Positions 1 to 9,758 are shown, numbered from the stretch's first letter. The stretch: 64,000 nt of DNA from Chitinophaga jiangningensis (GCF_900142605.1 NZ_FRBL01000005.1:571716-635715); one strand, 5' to 3'. Notes: generated from the sequence alone by a model not told the origin. Translations and numbers: made by a program.

Positions 1-1
1 A

Positions 2-1306
2 GACACCGGTTATCTGGACGCAAGATTTTACCTGACGCCGTATCAGCGCCGCTCCCTGCAAACGGAGTTGCGTGGTACATCCAAATCTAATGGTTTTGTT
101 GGTTCACAGATATCAGTAACCGCTAAAAACAGGAACTGGCTGCATGCTGCCAACCTGCTGGAAATAGGCATCAGCGGCGGTATGGAATGGCAAACCGGTA
201 ACAAAAGTTCTGGTGGGTCAAACTCATATTCGCTGGGGGCAGAAGTTGCGGTAACTATCCCGCGTTTCTGGACGCCTTTCGGGCTTAACCTGCGTACGCC
301 ATATGTGCCGCGTACACGCATAAGTGCCAGTTACGATTTATATAGCCGCTCGGACATGTATAACCTGAACGCCTATACGGTGCAGTTACAATATCTCTGG
401 CAACGTACGCCTTATCTGTCGCACTCTTTTGCGCCGGTAGCGATTACCTATGTTTTGCCAACTAAAACAACACCAGCGTACGACAGTATTCTGGCCAATG
501 ATCCCAGTCAACGTGCCGCTATTTCCAAGCAATTTATTTTAGGTGGAAATTATACGATCACTTTCAACAACCAGGCGCCTAACAGGGTGCATAGTTTTTA
601 TGCCAGTGCGAACCTGGATGTATCAGGCAACATTGCAGGCCTGATCATTCCCAAGTCGGGCGACACCACTAAAAATATCTTCAAAAACCCATTCGCGCAA
701 TACGAGCGTATAACCCTGGAAGGCCGCTACTATTGGCAGCTTGGAAAGGGCAAGCAGTGGATTAATCGCTTATACATGGGTTATGGTATTCCATATGGTA
801 ACAGCATTACCGGTATCAGTAACTCACTGCCGTTTGTAAAACAGTATTTCACCGGTGGTAGCAGCAGTATCCGTGCATTCCGTGCACGCACGCTCGGACC
901 GGGCTCTTATCATAATCCGCAGGTAGATTCCTCCTCCTTGCTAGCCAATGAAGCAGGAGATATTAAACTGGAATTTAACTCGGAAGTACGTTTACACATC
1001 GCCAGTGTTTTCAATTTTGCTGCGTTTGTAGATGCGGGTAATATCTGGTTACAGAGAGAAGAACCGCTGAAGCCTGGCGCTCAGTTTAAACTGAAAACTT
1101 TCTACAAGGATATAGCCGTTGGTGCCGGTGCCGGTATCAGGATCGATGCCTCTATTGTGGTGGTACGCTTTGATCTCGCATTTCCGCTGCGCATACCATA
1201 TAACCCCGAAGGAGAGCGGTGGGTATTTGATAAAATTAACTTCGGAGATCCTGAGTGGAGAAAGAAAAATTTAATCCTGAATATCGCAATCGGATATCCT
1301 TTCTAA
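2..1306 (+). CDS. BamA/TamA-family outer-membrane barrel (TamL-like), C-terminal part
   Basis: This is the C-terminal part of an outer-membrane protein of the Omp85 (BamA/TamA) superfamily, probably TamL, which in Bacteroidota works with TamB in outer-membrane assembly. The reading frame is open to the left window edge, so the true start and the POTRA domains lie outside; a TTG at 68 is only an internal codon. The motif GGSSSIRAFRARTLGPGSY (translated near 850-910) matches the conserved lid motif of Bacteroidota TamL proteins. Alternating beta strands and a C-terminal aromatic residue (AIGYPF) fit a 16-strand barrel. It converges on poxB across a perfect inverted repeat. Family assignment is firm; the TamL rather than BamA label is less sure. 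Confidence 0.85.
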   Translation, partial: DTGYLDARFYLTPYQRRSLQTELRGTSKSNGFVGSQISVTAKNRNWLHAANLLEIGISGGMEWQTGNKSSGGSNSYSLGAEVAVTIPRFWTPFGLNLRTPYVPRTRISASYDLYSRSDMYNLNAYTVQLQYLWQRTPYLSHSFAPVAITYVLPTKTTPAYDSILANDPSQRAAISKQFILGGNYTITFNNQAPNRVHSFYASANLDVSGNIAGLIIPKSGDTTKNIFKNPFAQYERITLEGRYYWQLGKGKQWINRLYMGYGIPYGNSITGISNSLPFVKQYFTGGSSSIRAFRARTLGPGSYHNPQVDSSSLLANEAGDIKLEFNSEVRLHIASVFNFAAFVDAGNIWLQREEPLKPGAQFKLKTFYKDIAVGAGAGIRIDASIVVVRFDLAFPLRIPYNPEGERWVFDKINFGDPEWRKKNLILNIAIGYPF

Positions 1307-1313
1307 TATTTAG

Positions 1314-1353
1314 CGTGTATTCGTTAGCGTTATATAACGCTAACGAATACACG
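1314..1353. terminator. Perfect 40-bp palindrome between convergent genes
   Basis: A perfect 20-bp-arm inverted repeat with no loop lies between the stop of the barrel gene and the stop of poxB. It has no T-tract on either side, so it may be a bidirectional hairpin terminator or an mRNA 3'-end stabiliser. Confidence 0.6.
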
Positions 1354-1363
1354 TCGCATGAAT

Positions 1364-3100
1364 TTATAACACGTCTTTCAGGTGTTTATAGTTAGATTTT
1401 ACAGCATCGAAAACATCTTCGTATCTGCCACTCAGAATTAGTTTTCCCATCCAGAGTGCGAATCCTTTCATTTGTCCGAACTCCACTTTTGGCGGCATCG
1501 CCAGTGAGCTGGGGTTAGTGAATACATTCACCAGTACCGGCCCTTTAGTATTAATCACACTGGTGAAAACCTGTTCCGCTTCTTCCGGCTTATGTATGGA
1601 AAATGCATGGAAGCCCATAGCAGTGGCCACAGCTGCAAAGTCAGGGTTGATCATATCTGTTTGCCAGTCTGGGAGGCCGGCTACTTCCATTTCCAGTTTT
1701 ACCATTCCCAATGAGCGATTATTAAACACGATTACTTTTACGGGAAGGTTGTATTGTTTAATGGTCATCAGGTCGCCCAGCGTCATGGTGATACCACCAT
1801 CCCCGCAGAGCGCATATACTTCGCGGCCGGGAGCAGCCAGCGCGGCGCCGAGTGCCTGGGGCAGTGCATTTGCCATGGAGCCGTGGTTAAACGACCCTAA
1901 CAGCACACGTTCGCCTGTAGCGTGAAGATAACGGGCAGCCCAAACGTTCGTCATCCCGGTATCAACCGTGAAAATAGCGTTGGCAGCGGCCTTCTGGTCA
2001 ATTAATGTGGCGATATATTCAGGACTGATGGCTTCTTCCTTGCCCAGGTCCGTCACATAAGTCTGCAGCTTCTTTTCTACTTCCTGGTGGAATTCGCGCA
2101 TGGCATCCAGGAACTCCCTGTCTGCTTTTTCTTTCAGCATCGGTAGCAGTGCAGTCAATGTGTCCTTAATATCTCCACACAGGCCCAGTTCCAGGTCAGC
2201 GCGGCGTCCCAGTCGCTCGGGCTGTAAATCGATCTGCACTAATTTTTTATTATCCGGGATGAAAGGTGTGTAGGGGAAGTCGGTGCCGAGCAGCAGCACC
2301 ACATCCGCTTCATGCATGCTTTTGTAGGCGGAAGCAATTCCCAGCAACCCCGTCATACCCACTTCATTCGGGTTGTTATACTGAATACCCATTTTAGCGC
2401 GGAAAGAGTAGGCAACAGGGGCTTTCAGCACATTGGACAGCTGTACTACTTCATCGTGTGCTGCGCTGGCGCCAATACCGCAGTAAATGGCAATTTTCCC
2501 TGCGTTATCCAATATCTCTTTTAAAGATTTTAACTCCTCATCAGCCGGGCGAATAACAGGTTTAGGATGGTATAACCTCTTGGAGGTAGTGATATCGGCT
2601 GCATCAGCGGCAGCTACGTCGCCGGGGATACCGAGTACGGCTACCCCTTTTCTGTGTACCGCATGTTGCAGGGCTGCCTGTAACATGCGCGGCGCCTGTT
2701 CCGGGGTGGCGGCTACCTGGTTGTAGCAGCTGCAATCGTCAAAAAGTTTAATGGTATTGGTTTCCTGGAAGTAGGCACTTCCAAATTCGGTGGTGGCACA
2801 GGTCGATGCTAAAGCAATCACCGGTGCACCGGAGCGGTGGGCGTCATACAGGCCATTGATCAGGTGCACATGTCCGGGGCCACTGCTCCCGGCACAACAG
2901 CCGATTCCCAGCAATTGCGCGTCAGCACCGGCGGCATAGGCGCCTGCTTCCTCATGCCGCACATGGATCCATTTAATGCGTCCATCGCGGCGCACGGCAT
3001 CGTTGATATGATTCAGGCTATCGCCCGTTACTGCATAAATTCGTTGTACGCCGGCATTTGCCAGCATGTCTACTATCTGGTCGGCAACTAATTTTCCCAT
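1364..3100 (-). CDS. poxB: Pyruvate:quinone oxidoreductase (PoxB-like), thiamine-diphosphate enzyme
   Basis: Probable pyruvate dehydrogenase (quinone), which decarboxylates pyruvate to acetate and passes electrons through FAD to the quinone pool at the membrane. The 578 residues match the usual ~570. In order: an N-terminal Pyr domain with the activating glutamate in VRHEEAGAYAAGA (about residues 48-58), a central FAD/DHS-like domain (about 190-330), and the C-terminal PP domain with the TPP/Mg motif CGDGG at about 432-436 followed by N460-N461. The C-terminal tail resembles the membrane-contact peptide of PoxB. Other members of this superfamily (acetolactate synthase, pyruvate oxidase) are possible, but the overall sequence fits PoxB best. 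It is a single-gene unit. Confidence 0.85.
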   Translation of the reverse strand: MGKLVADQIVDMLANAGVQRIYAVTGDSLNHINDAVRRDGRIKWIHVRHEEAGAYAAGADAQLLGIGCCAGSSGPGHVHLINGLYDAHRSGAPVIALASTCATTEFGSAYFQETNTIKLFDDCSCYNQVAATPEQAPRMLQAALQHAVHRKGVAVLGIPGDVAAADAADITTSKRLYHPKPVIRPADEELKSLKEILDNAGKIAIYCGIGASAAHDEVVQLSNVLKAPVAYSFRAKMGIQYNNPNEVGMTGLLGIASAYKSMHEADVVLLLGTDFPYTPFIPDNKKLVQIDLQPERLGRRADLELGLCGDIKDTLTALLPMLKEKADREFLDAMREFHQEVEKKLQTYVTDLGKEEAISPEYIATLIDQKAAANAIFTVDTGMTNVWAARYLHATGERVLLGSFNHGSMANALPQALGAALAAPGREVYALCGDGGITMTLGDLMTIKQYNLPVKVIVFNNRSLGMVKLEMEVAGLPDWQTDMINPDFAAVATAMGFHAFSIHKPEEAEQVFTSVINTKGPVLVNVFTNPSSLAMPPKVEFGQMKGFALWMGKLILSGRYEDVFDAVKSNYKHLKDVL

Positions 3101-3237
3101 ATAATTGAAGGTTTTACGGATTGGATTCCTTTCATTATGGAAAACGCCAGGCCGGCCGCATTGTTCGACCCGGGTTTATTATCAGAACATTACTTTTTTT
3201 TATTATTTTTATCCGGCGAAAACCTTAATCATATTGC

Positions 3238-3612
3238 ATGTTCACTACGATAAAACAAGTTCCGTTTATTGCTATCGGTATAATGCTTTGCTGCACGGCC
3301 TGTAGCAAAAAGGTTACGCAATCGGGAAAGGCATCTTACTATGCCGATAAATTTGATGGGCGTAAAACCGCGAGTGGTGAAACCTTTCATCAGAACGCCA
3401 TGACGGCTGCTCACCCCAGCCTCCCCTTCGGCACCCGCTTAAAGGTGACCAACCTGGCGAATGGAAAAACCGTGAAGGTTCGCGTAAACGACCGAGGACC
3501 ATTTGCAAAAGGCCGCATCATCGATCTTTCCAAAAAAGCCGCGAAGAAGCTGGGTATGATCAGCACCGGTGTTGCCACCGTTGAAATCAAATACAAAAAG
3601 AAAAAGAACTAA
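3238..3612 (+). CDS. RlpA-like double-psi beta-barrel lipoprotein
   Basis: A 124-residue protein of the RlpA family, which in other bacteria binds or cleaves denuded peptidoglycan at the septum. A hydrophobic N-terminus ends in CCTACSKK, which reads as a lipobox with lipid attachment to the Cys of TAC. The rest is one double-psi beta-barrel: GKASYYADKFDGRKTASGE, then LPFGTRLKVTNL and the conserved VRVNDRGPF, followed by IIDLSKKAA. There is no SPOR domain, so it is a short RlpA. Lytic activity cannot be judged from sequence. The gene ends 3 bp from the convergent DJ-1 gene. Confidence 0.85.
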   Translation: MFTTIKQVPFIAIGIMLCCTACSKKVTQSGKASYYADKFDGRKTASGETFHQNAMTAAHPSLPFGTRLKVTNLANGKTVKVRVNDRGPFAKGRIIDLSKKAAKKLGMISTGVATVEIKYKKKKN

Positions 3613-3615
3613 TTC

Positions 3616-4170
3616 CTACAGGGCATGTGCGCCTTCTGCTATCTCTTCCAGCATTTTATCACAGAAGGCAGGCAAATCTTTAGGCGTACGACTGGTAACG
3701 AGGCCGTTATCCGTCACCACCTCGGAATCTTCCCAGTTAGCACCCGCATTTTCCAGATCAGTTTTCAGTGAAGGGTAGGAGGTCATTCGGCGCCCCTGGA
3801 TTTCCCCGGTTTCGATTAACGTCCACGGGCCATGGCAGATAGCCGCCACCGGCTTACCACTGGTCATGAAATCCTTCACAAACTTGACGGCTTCCTTGTT
3901 AATCCGCAGCTGATCGGGATTCAGCACACCTCCGGGTAATACCAGCGCATCGTAATCCTGTGAATTGCTGCTACTCAGCGTTTTATCCACCTTATAATCC
4001 TTGCCCCAGTCTTTTTCAGCCCAGGCTCTTACTTTTTCTTTTTCCGGAGAAACAATTTCTACCGTAGCACCTGCATTTTTCAGTGCTTCCAACGGCTTTG
4101 TAAGTTCCACTTCCTCAAAGCCATTTGCCACCAGGATGGCAACTTTCTTATTTCTTAATTCAGTAGCCAT
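3616..4170 (-). CDS. DJ-1/PfpI family protein (class-I glutamine-amidotransferase-like)
   Basis: A 184-residue PfpI/DJ-1 family protein. Members act as glyoxalases, deglycases, proteases or chaperones. The nucleophile-elbow cysteine is in AAICHGPWTL, and the glutamate at the start of the domain is in ANGFEEVELTKP. I start it at the ATG at 4170 (MATELRNKK), which fits family length; an upstream in-frame ATG at 4245 would add 25 residues not typical of the family. The precise substrate cannot be inferred. The neighbour rlpA is convergent. Confidence 0.85.
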   Translation of the reverse strand: MATELRNKKVAILVANGFEEVELTKPLEALKNAGATVEIVSPEKEKVRAWAEKDWGKDYKVDKTLSSSNSQDYDALVLPGGVLNPDQLRINKEAVKFVKDFMTSGKPVAAICHGPWTLIETGEIQGRRMTSYPSLKTDLENAGANWEDSEVVTDNGLVTSRTPKDLPAFCDKMLEEIAEGAHAL

Positions 4171-4380
4171 AACTTTTAAGTTTTTGAATTTTTCCCGCAA
4201 AAACAATCCCATCTCCCCAAATGCAACAGGAGAGCGGACTTTCACTACGGCTGTGCTGTATAGCTAACTACCCAATCCGTTGCATGCCTGCATTTTCTCA
4301 TTCCATTGTAATTTTTGATGAGTGAAATTGCATTTAGTACTTTGAGCGCTTTTATTTGCTGTATATCAATCGAAAGAACA

Positions 4381-5637
4381 ATGAAAAAGAATTGGTTACT
4401 GCTGGCACTGCTCATTGCGGCTGCAGCCCCTGGTGCTTATGCACAAACTCCACAGGCCGACTTACCTGGCTTTACAGCCTACGCCGATCCGGAAGAAGAA
4501 CATGTGAAAATCAGTCAGCGCAATGGCGTGGTAGGCTGGACCGATAAAGAAAATACCGTTAATTTTTATTTTCATGTGGCCACTCCCGGTACCCTCAAAG
4601 TAGCGCTGACAGCCAAGGCTGACGGGGAAAGTAAAATTGGTGTGAAAGTAAACGGAGTAGAAAAAACTGTTACGGTAAATAACAGTAGCGACTATACGAA
4701 GATTCCCGCACTGGAAACAAAGATCAAAACCCCTGGCTTCTACTGTGTATCGCTGCGGGGTATTGAGAAAAAAGGGAGTGTTTATGCAGATGTGAAGTCC
4801 GTGAATCTGGAAGGCACCGCAGTAAAAGACATTCAATTTAATCCGAAACCATGGCGCAGAGCGGCTTCCGTACATCTTGGCTATCCTGTGCCTGCTGGTA
4901 AAAACGTAGAGTGGTTTTATGGAGAGATTAAAGTGCCCGAAGGAGAAGATAAACTCGGCACCTACTTCATGTCCTGCGGTTTCCACAGAGGCTATTTCGG
5001 TATGCAGGTGAACTCGCCCACCGAAAGAAGAATTATTTTCTCCGTATGGGATGCCGGTGGTGAACCGGAATCCAGGGATAAAGTAAAGTATGAAGACCAG
5101 GTGGTGCTCCTCGCCAAAGGTGACAGCGTTGATGCCAGCGGCTTCGGCGGCGAAGGTACCGGCGGCCATAGCCACTGGGTGTACAACTGGAAAGCCGGCG
5201 ATACTTACCGCTTCCTCATGCACAGCGTACCGGAAGGCACACATACTACCTATACCGCTTACTTCTACGTGCCGGAGCACAGGGAGTGGAAGCTCATCGC
5301 CAGCTTCAGAGCACCTAAAGACGGTAAATATATGGGGCACCTGTATTCCTTCCTGGAAAACTTCTCTTTTGAAAACGGGCACCTCGGCCGTAAGGGCTAC
5401 TTTGGCAATCACTGGATCAAAACAGATACCGGCGAATGGATCGAACTCACCCAGGCTAAATTTACCAACGACGCTACTGCTAAAGCCAAAGATCGTATAG
5501 ACTTCGGCGGTGGTTCGGAAAATGGCTGGTTCTATCTCTGGAACAGTGGTTTTAAGCCTGCCAATGCACAGTATGGAGATATGTTCACCAGACCCGCTAC
5601 TGGCCAGCAGCCGGATATTCATCTTCCTAAATTCTAA
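4381..5637 (+). CDS. Secreted DUF5077-DUF3472 protein
   Basis: A 418-residue exported protein. The ATG at 4381 starts a clear signal peptide (KKNWLLLALLIAAAAPGAYAQ), so an upstream in-frame ATG at 4315 is rejected. The N-terminal ~130 residues (FTAYADPEEEHV onwards) match DUF5077, a beta-sandwich thought to bind carbohydrate. The rest matches DUF3472 (VHLGYPVPAGKNVEWFYGEI, FSVWDAGG). This domain pair is common in Bacteroidota and often occurs with glycan-degradation genes, but no biochemical role is established. Two strong hairpins follow the stop codon. No polysaccharide-utilisation genes flank it here. Confidence 0.85.
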   Translation: MKKNWLLLALLIAAAAPGAYAQTPQADLPGFTAYADPEEEHVKISQRNGVVGWTDKENTVNFYFHVATPGTLKVALTAKADGESKIGVKVNGVEKTVTVNNSSDYTKIPALETKIKTPGFYCVSLRGIEKKGSVYADVKSVNLEGTAVKDIQFNPKPWRRAASVHLGYPVPAGKNVEWFYGEIKVPEGEDKLGTYFMSCGFHRGYFGMQVNSPTERRIIFSVWDAGGEPESRDKVKYEDQVVLLAKGDSVDASGFGGEGTGGHSHWVYNWKAGDTYRFLMHSVPEGTHTTYTAYFYVPEHREWKLIASFRAPKDGKYMGHLYSFLENFSFENGHLGRKGYFGNHWIKTDTGEWIELTQAKFTNDATAKAKDRIDFGGGSENGWFYLWNSGFKPANAQYGDMFTRPATGQQPDIHLPKF

Positions 5638-5656
5638 TGTTTATAAACGTATAACC

Positions 5657-5730
5657 TGGCCGCAGGCATTAAAGCAATGCCCGCGGCCATCTTCAGGCTC
5701 CCCGTCCGGTAATACAGACGGGGATTTTTT
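5657..5730 (+). terminator. Tandem hairpins, second one a Rho-independent terminator
   Basis: Hairpin one pairs 5657-5670 with 5676-5689 (one mismatch, 5-base loop). Hairpin two pairs CCCCGTC at 5700-5706 with GACGGGG at 5717-5723 and is followed by ATTTTTT, the classic terminator form for the upstream DUF3472 gene. Confidence 0.8.
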
Positions 5731-5889
5731 AACAGAATTATTCTAGTTAGTCTATAGGCTTACAAGGAGCAGGTTATTTTTTGGAAGACCCTTTCTTGGT
5801 TTGATTTTTCGGAATAAATTATCAACAAAACAAAATCTTAATTTAGGCGTAGATTTTGGATCTTCCACCAATAAACACGGCAATTGAAG

Positions 5890-6996
5890 ATGGCTAACAA
5901 AAAAATACTGCCTATTCCTCAGGTACTGGATGTACTGAACCCATTCAAAGTAAAAAAGCAGCGGATGATGAACTACAATCCGGCTGTGCCTACCGCCATG
6001 AGGACGCCGGTTGCTGAATCCCGCATTACCGTGTTTAATTACAGCCCAAAATCACTGGAAGAAAAAACGCTGACCTCCGTTGCTGAAACCTATCCCTATA
6101 TGGTATCTGAAAATATCACCTGGATCAATGTGGACGGGATCAAAAAAGAGGAGGTGCACGCCATCGCATCCTGCTTTATGATTCACCCTTTGCTGGAAGA
6201 AGATATTATCAGCGTTGGCCAGCGCGCCAAAATGGATGAAATTGGAGAGCAGCTGTTCTGTTTACTGCCAATGATGTATTACAACGCCGAATCATCCGCC
6301 ATAGAACAGGAGCAGGTGAGCATTGTGCTGGGGAAAAACTATGTCATCTCTTTCCAGGACGATCCCACCAGGGACTTGTTTGACCCAATCCGGGAAAAAC
6401 TACGTATAGCCTCTTCCCGTATACGAAATGGTTCTTCGGATTATCTCTGTTATTCCCTTATTGACATTATTGTGGATAACTACTTCGTAGTGCTGGATAA
6501 GCTGGGAGAAAGGATTGAGCTGATGGAGGACTTGGTGCAGCACTATCCGAATACCAAAACCATGGCGCGGATTAATTTCTTAAGAAGGGAAGTGCTGCTG
6601 TTCAAACGATCTATTGTGCCCGTGCGCGAGCTGGTAAACGGATTTATGAAAAGTGAGAGCGATGTGCTGGAAGACAGAGATACCAAATACTTTAAAGATG
6701 TATTCGACCATATTGTACAATGTACGGAGCTTGCCGAAACATACCGGGAGATGGTGCTGAACCTGCAGGAAATGTACCATACCCAGTTAAATCTGAAGCT
6801 GAATGAGATCATGAAGGTGCTGGCAGTGGTAACCACTTTGATGGCACCACTGACATTGCTGGCCGGCATCTATGGGATGAACTTTGATAACATGCCCGAA
6901 ATCCACACGAAAAACGGCTATTTTATCACCTTAGGTGCTATGGGATTTATGCTGCTGTTTATGATCTGGCTGTTCAGAAAGCGGGGGTGGTTCTAG
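5890..6996 (+). CDS. corA: CorA-family magnesium/cobalt transporter
   Basis: A 368-residue divalent-cation channel of the CorA family, forming inner-membrane pentamers that take up Mg2+ (and Co2+/Ni2+). The large cytosolic N-terminal domain is followed near the C-terminus by the signature YGMNF at the end of the first membrane helix, then a second helix (LGAMGFMLLFMIWLF) and a basic tail (RKRGWF). I start at the ATG at 5890; the upstream TTG at 5884 is less likely. Its stop overlaps the stop of the convergent DUF2480 gene within a shared CTAG. Confidence 0.93.
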   Translation: MANKKILPIPQVLDVLNPFKVKKQRMMNYNPAVPTAMRTPVAESRITVFNYSPKSLEEKTLTSVAETYPYMVSENITWINVDGIKKEEVHAIASCFMIHPLLEEDIISVGQRAKMDEIGEQLFCLLPMMYYNAESSAIEQEQVSIVLGKNYVISFQDDPTRDLFDPIREKLRIASSRIRNGSSDYLCYSLIDIIVDNYFVVLDKLGERIELMEDLVQHYPNTKTMARINFLRREVLLFKRSIVPVRELVNGFMKSESDVLEDRDTKYFKDVFDHIVQCTELAETYREMVLNLQEMYHTQLNLKLNEIMKVLAVVTTLMAPLTLLAGIYGMNFDNMPEIHTKNGYFITLGAMGFMLLFMIWLFRKRGWF

Positions 6997-7499
6997 GCTT
7001 TCTTTTTATAGATCGGTACAGTAGAACATGGTTCCCCATACATGATACTTTTTACTACCGGGCGCAGCAAACGGGTAATTTCGGCAAACGCCACCTCGCT
7101 TACACGTTTATCCCCACATCCTTTAATGACGATACGTTTATCGGTATAGTCGGCCACGTTGATGGTATTCAGGCTGCGCAGGTAAAGTGTGCTGTATATA
7201 AATTCGGCATTCCCGAAGCCGGCATAGGCTGCCACCGGTTCCAGGCTGGTCATTACTAACATATATGCCCACATGGGGATCACGGTATCCACGCTACAAA
7301 CTATTCCCACGTTTTTTCCACGGTACTGTTCCCAGTCGTGCGACTGCAAAGCGGCTCTGAAATCCTTCTCTTTCAGGATCATTTCCATGAAAAGGAAGGG
7401 TTTTAGGTCAAAAATCACAATTTCTCCCTGTGGATAAAACTGTTCCAGGTCTATTGTTTCGAGTCCGCTCTGTGCTACTTTATTTACGATTTCTTCCAT
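6993..7499 (-). CDS. DUF2480 family protein
   Basis: A 168-residue soluble protein matching the Bacteroidota-specific DUF2480 family. No signal peptide, membrane segment or catalytic motif is obvious. The start at 7499 (MEEIVNKVAQSG) fits the family; an upstream ATG at 7520 would add seven residues. It lies downstream of the ppiD-like gene on the same strand, separated by a strong terminator, so it probably has its own promoter. Function unknown. Confidence 0.85.
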   Translation of the reverse strand: MEEIVNKVAQSGLETIDLEQFYPQGEIVIFDLKPFLFMEMILKEKDFRAALQSHDWEQYRGKNVGIVCSVDTVIPMWAYMLVMTSLEPVAAYAGFGNAEFIYSTLYLRSLNTINVADYTDKRIVIKGCGDKRVSEVAFAEITRLLRPVVKSIMYGEPCSTVPIYKKKA

Positions 7500-7564
7500 T
7501 TTTCCGCATTTAGAGTACAAATTTACGAAATAGCGCTCACGTTAATTGTCACCATACCAACACA

Positions 7565-7595
7565 AAAACGCCCCCGCTGGTGGCGGAGGCGTTTT
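7565..7595 (-). terminator. Rho-independent terminator after ppiD-like gene
   Basis: A 13-bp stem (7565-7577 with 7583-7595, one mismatch, 5-base loop) whose arms end in A and T tracts, so it can work on both strands. It sits 28 bp after the foldase stop. Confidence 0.8.
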
Positions 7596-7622
7596 CCCTT
7601 ATGTCAGTTAAAAATGTATCTC

Positions 7623-9728
7623 TTAGAAGAGTTTAGAGCGGGTGTCTTTCACGTTGCTCAGTTTTTTCAGCACCATGAACAGTTGGTTATCCAGCATGGA
7701 AGTAACGCTCTGTTCGTAAGCAGCCTGCAGGGAAGGAATATCCTGAGCTGGCTGGCCGGAAGGCTGGTAACCGTCAACTTTGATTACGTATACACCGCTG
7801 TTACCTTCAATTGGCGCAGAAACCGCTTTGGTTCCCCAGTTTTTGTTGAAGGCAGCACCAGCTACGCGTGGTTCGAAACCGAGAGAAGCGATGAATGGAG
7901 TAGAGAAAGAAACGCCTTCGCCTTTCAGCACAGGCTGAGAAGTAGCTTTAGCAGCAGCATCCAGGGAGTTTGGTGTACCCAGTTTAGCGATGATCTGGTC
8001 AGCTTTTTTCTGTTTTTTCACTTCTGCTTCAACCAGCTGGCGTACATCTTCCAATGGAGCGGTACCTTCAGCACGTACGGTTGACAGTACAGCTACTACA
8101 TATTTATCATCCAATGTAAACACAGGGCTTACATCTCCTTTCTTAGCGTCGTATGCCCAACGAACCAGTTCGCGGGATTGACCCAGACCAGGAATAACGA
8201 AGTCCATAGGACGAACGTTGTCGGCAATACGTTTTACCAGTTTACCTTCCTGAATGGTTTTATTAAATGCTACATTGGTACGTGCTTTAGCGGAGAAATC
8301 GCTGGCAGCAGAATAAGCAATGTTGTTGGTTTCTTTACTTGCTTCAACTGGTTTAGCCAGGTAAGCCACTTTAATAGCAGGGCCAATGTTTTTCTTTTCT
8401 ACTACCTGCATAACGTGGTAACCGATTTGAGTTTTTACCACTTTATATTCGCCGGCAGGGCCTTCCAGTGCGAAGTCTTTAAACTCAGCAGGGAACTGGC
8501 TGGCGGTAGAAGGAGTCAGTTCATATTCACCGTTGTTTGCTTTGCTACCGTTATCGTCAGAGTATTTGGTAACCAGTTCAGCGAAGGCTGCACCGCCTTT
8601 TACTGCGGCCAGGATGCTGTCTGCGCGACCTTTAGCGATAGAGTCAGTAACACCAGCGTTTGGATTCTCAGCGATGAGGATGTGACGCACTTTTACGCTG
8701 TCTGGCATCATCTTGCGATCTACCATTTTAGCGAAAGAGATCAGGTGGTTATCATAATAAGGGCCGAAAACACCACCCACTGGCAGATCCACGATAGAAT
8801 CCTTCATTGGGAATTTAGCTTCGCTCTTAGCGATGTAACCATCGAAGAATTTAGAGTCAGAGTTGCGGTTGATGAAACCAGCGATATCTTTATTGGTAAC
8901 AGTATCCAGCTCAGTTTTCAGCATCATCAGCTGTTGCAGTGCATTAGCTGTATCAGTTGCGGAAGGGATCGCATCAAAGGAAACGTATTCCAGTTTGCGG
9001 GATTCTTCTACCTGGAACATTTTCTTGTGCTGCTGAATATAGCTGTTCAGTTCAGCATCGGATGCAGATACGGCAGAATCAGAGATGGTAGCGTAAGGAA
9101 CGTTTACATAAGATATGTTAGCCACCTGGCTGTTATCTTCCTGTTGTTGTTTCGCTAACCAGGTAGGATAATATATACCTTGTCTTACCAGGGTCAGATA
9201 TTTACGCTGCAGTTGGTACTGTGCAATCTGTGCCTGCATTTGGTGCAGCGCTTCGCGGATCTGGGGGTTAGCACCACCCTGGGAGATCGCCTGTTGCATT
9301 TGTACACGGTCCAGCTGACCATCGCGGCCAAACTGCTGCATTACAATTGGGTTAGGATTAGCGCCGGTGAACTGGTCTACCACTTCAGCGTCAGTAACCT
9401 GGAGGCCCAGTTTGCTGTATTGTCCTTTTAAAATTTCTTCAGTCAGGAATTGGTTCCAAACTTGTTCACGGATACGCTGACGATCTTCTTCAGTCAGGCT
9501 AACGTTGCCCATTTGCTGGCGCACGTTATTTTCATAGTCGGATATCCGGCGCTGATAATCTGCATACTGAAGTTCTTCGCCGTTTACTTTACCAACGGAA
9601 GTGGAACGGCCACCAACGGAATTTCTGCCAAAGAAGGCATCCTGCAACAGGAAACTAACAATCGCCACGCAGATCACCACGATGATAACTACGGCATACT
9701 TGTCCCTGATTTTCTGAATTACTGACAT
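7623..9728 (-). CDS. PpiD/SurA-like periplasmic peptidyl-prolyl isomerase
   Basis: A 701-residue membrane-anchored foldase. Residues 1-11 are cytosolic, a single helix spans about 12-32 (YAVVIIVVICVAIVSFLL), and the rest is periplasmic. A SurA-N/PpiD chaperone region follows, then a parvulin domain (about 340-450) with VRHILIAENP and IGYHVMQV. A second degenerate rotamase-like segment follows. E. coli PpiD is 623 residues; the Bacteroidota form is usually longer. It helps outer-membrane and secreted proteins fold after the Sec translocon. The gene is monocistronic, with a recognisable promoter upstream and a terminator downstream. Confidence 0.88.
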   Translation of the reverse strand: MSVIQKIRDKYAVVIIVVICVAIVSFLLQDAFFGRNSVGGRSTSVGKVNGEELQYADYQRRISDYENNVRQQMGNVSLTEEDRQRIREQVWNQFLTEEILKGQYSKLGLQVTDAEVVDQFTGANPNPIVMQQFGRDGQLDRVQMQQAISQGGANPQIREALHQMQAQIAQYQLQRKYLTLVRQGIYYPTWLAKQQQEDNSQVANISYVNVPYATISDSAVSASDAELNSYIQQHKKMFQVEESRKLEYVSFDAIPSATDTANALQQLMMLKTELDTVTNKDIAGFINRNSDSKFFDGYIAKSEAKFPMKDSIVDLPVGGVFGPYYDNHLISFAKMVDRKMMPDSVKVRHILIAENPNAGVTDSIAKGRADSILAAVKGGAAFAELVTKYSDDNGSKANNGEYELTPSTASQFPAEFKDFALEGPAGEYKVVKTQIGYHVMQVVEKKNIGPAIKVAYLAKPVEASKETNNIAYSAASDFSAKARTNVAFNKTIQEGKLVKRIADNVRPMDFVIPGLGQSRELVRWAYDAKKGDVSPVFTLDDKYVVAVLSTVRAEGTAPLEDVRQLVEAEVKKQKKADQIIAKLGTPNSLDAAAKATSQPVLKGEGVSFSTPFIASLGFEPRVAGAAFNKNWGTKAVSAPIEGNSGVYVIKVDGYQPSGQPAQDIPSLQAAYEQSVTSMLDNQLFMVLKKLSNVKDTRSKLF

Positions 9729-9758
9729 ATATTATATAGTCTACATTTTTAAGGAAAG

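Noticed and set aside
4462..5622. 386-residue open frame on the minus strand
   Set aside because: Antisense shadow of the DUF3472 gene, whose signal peptide and domains are clear.
8178..9158. 326-residue open frame on the plus strand
   Set aside because: Antisense shadow of the ppiD-like gene, with no domain of its own.
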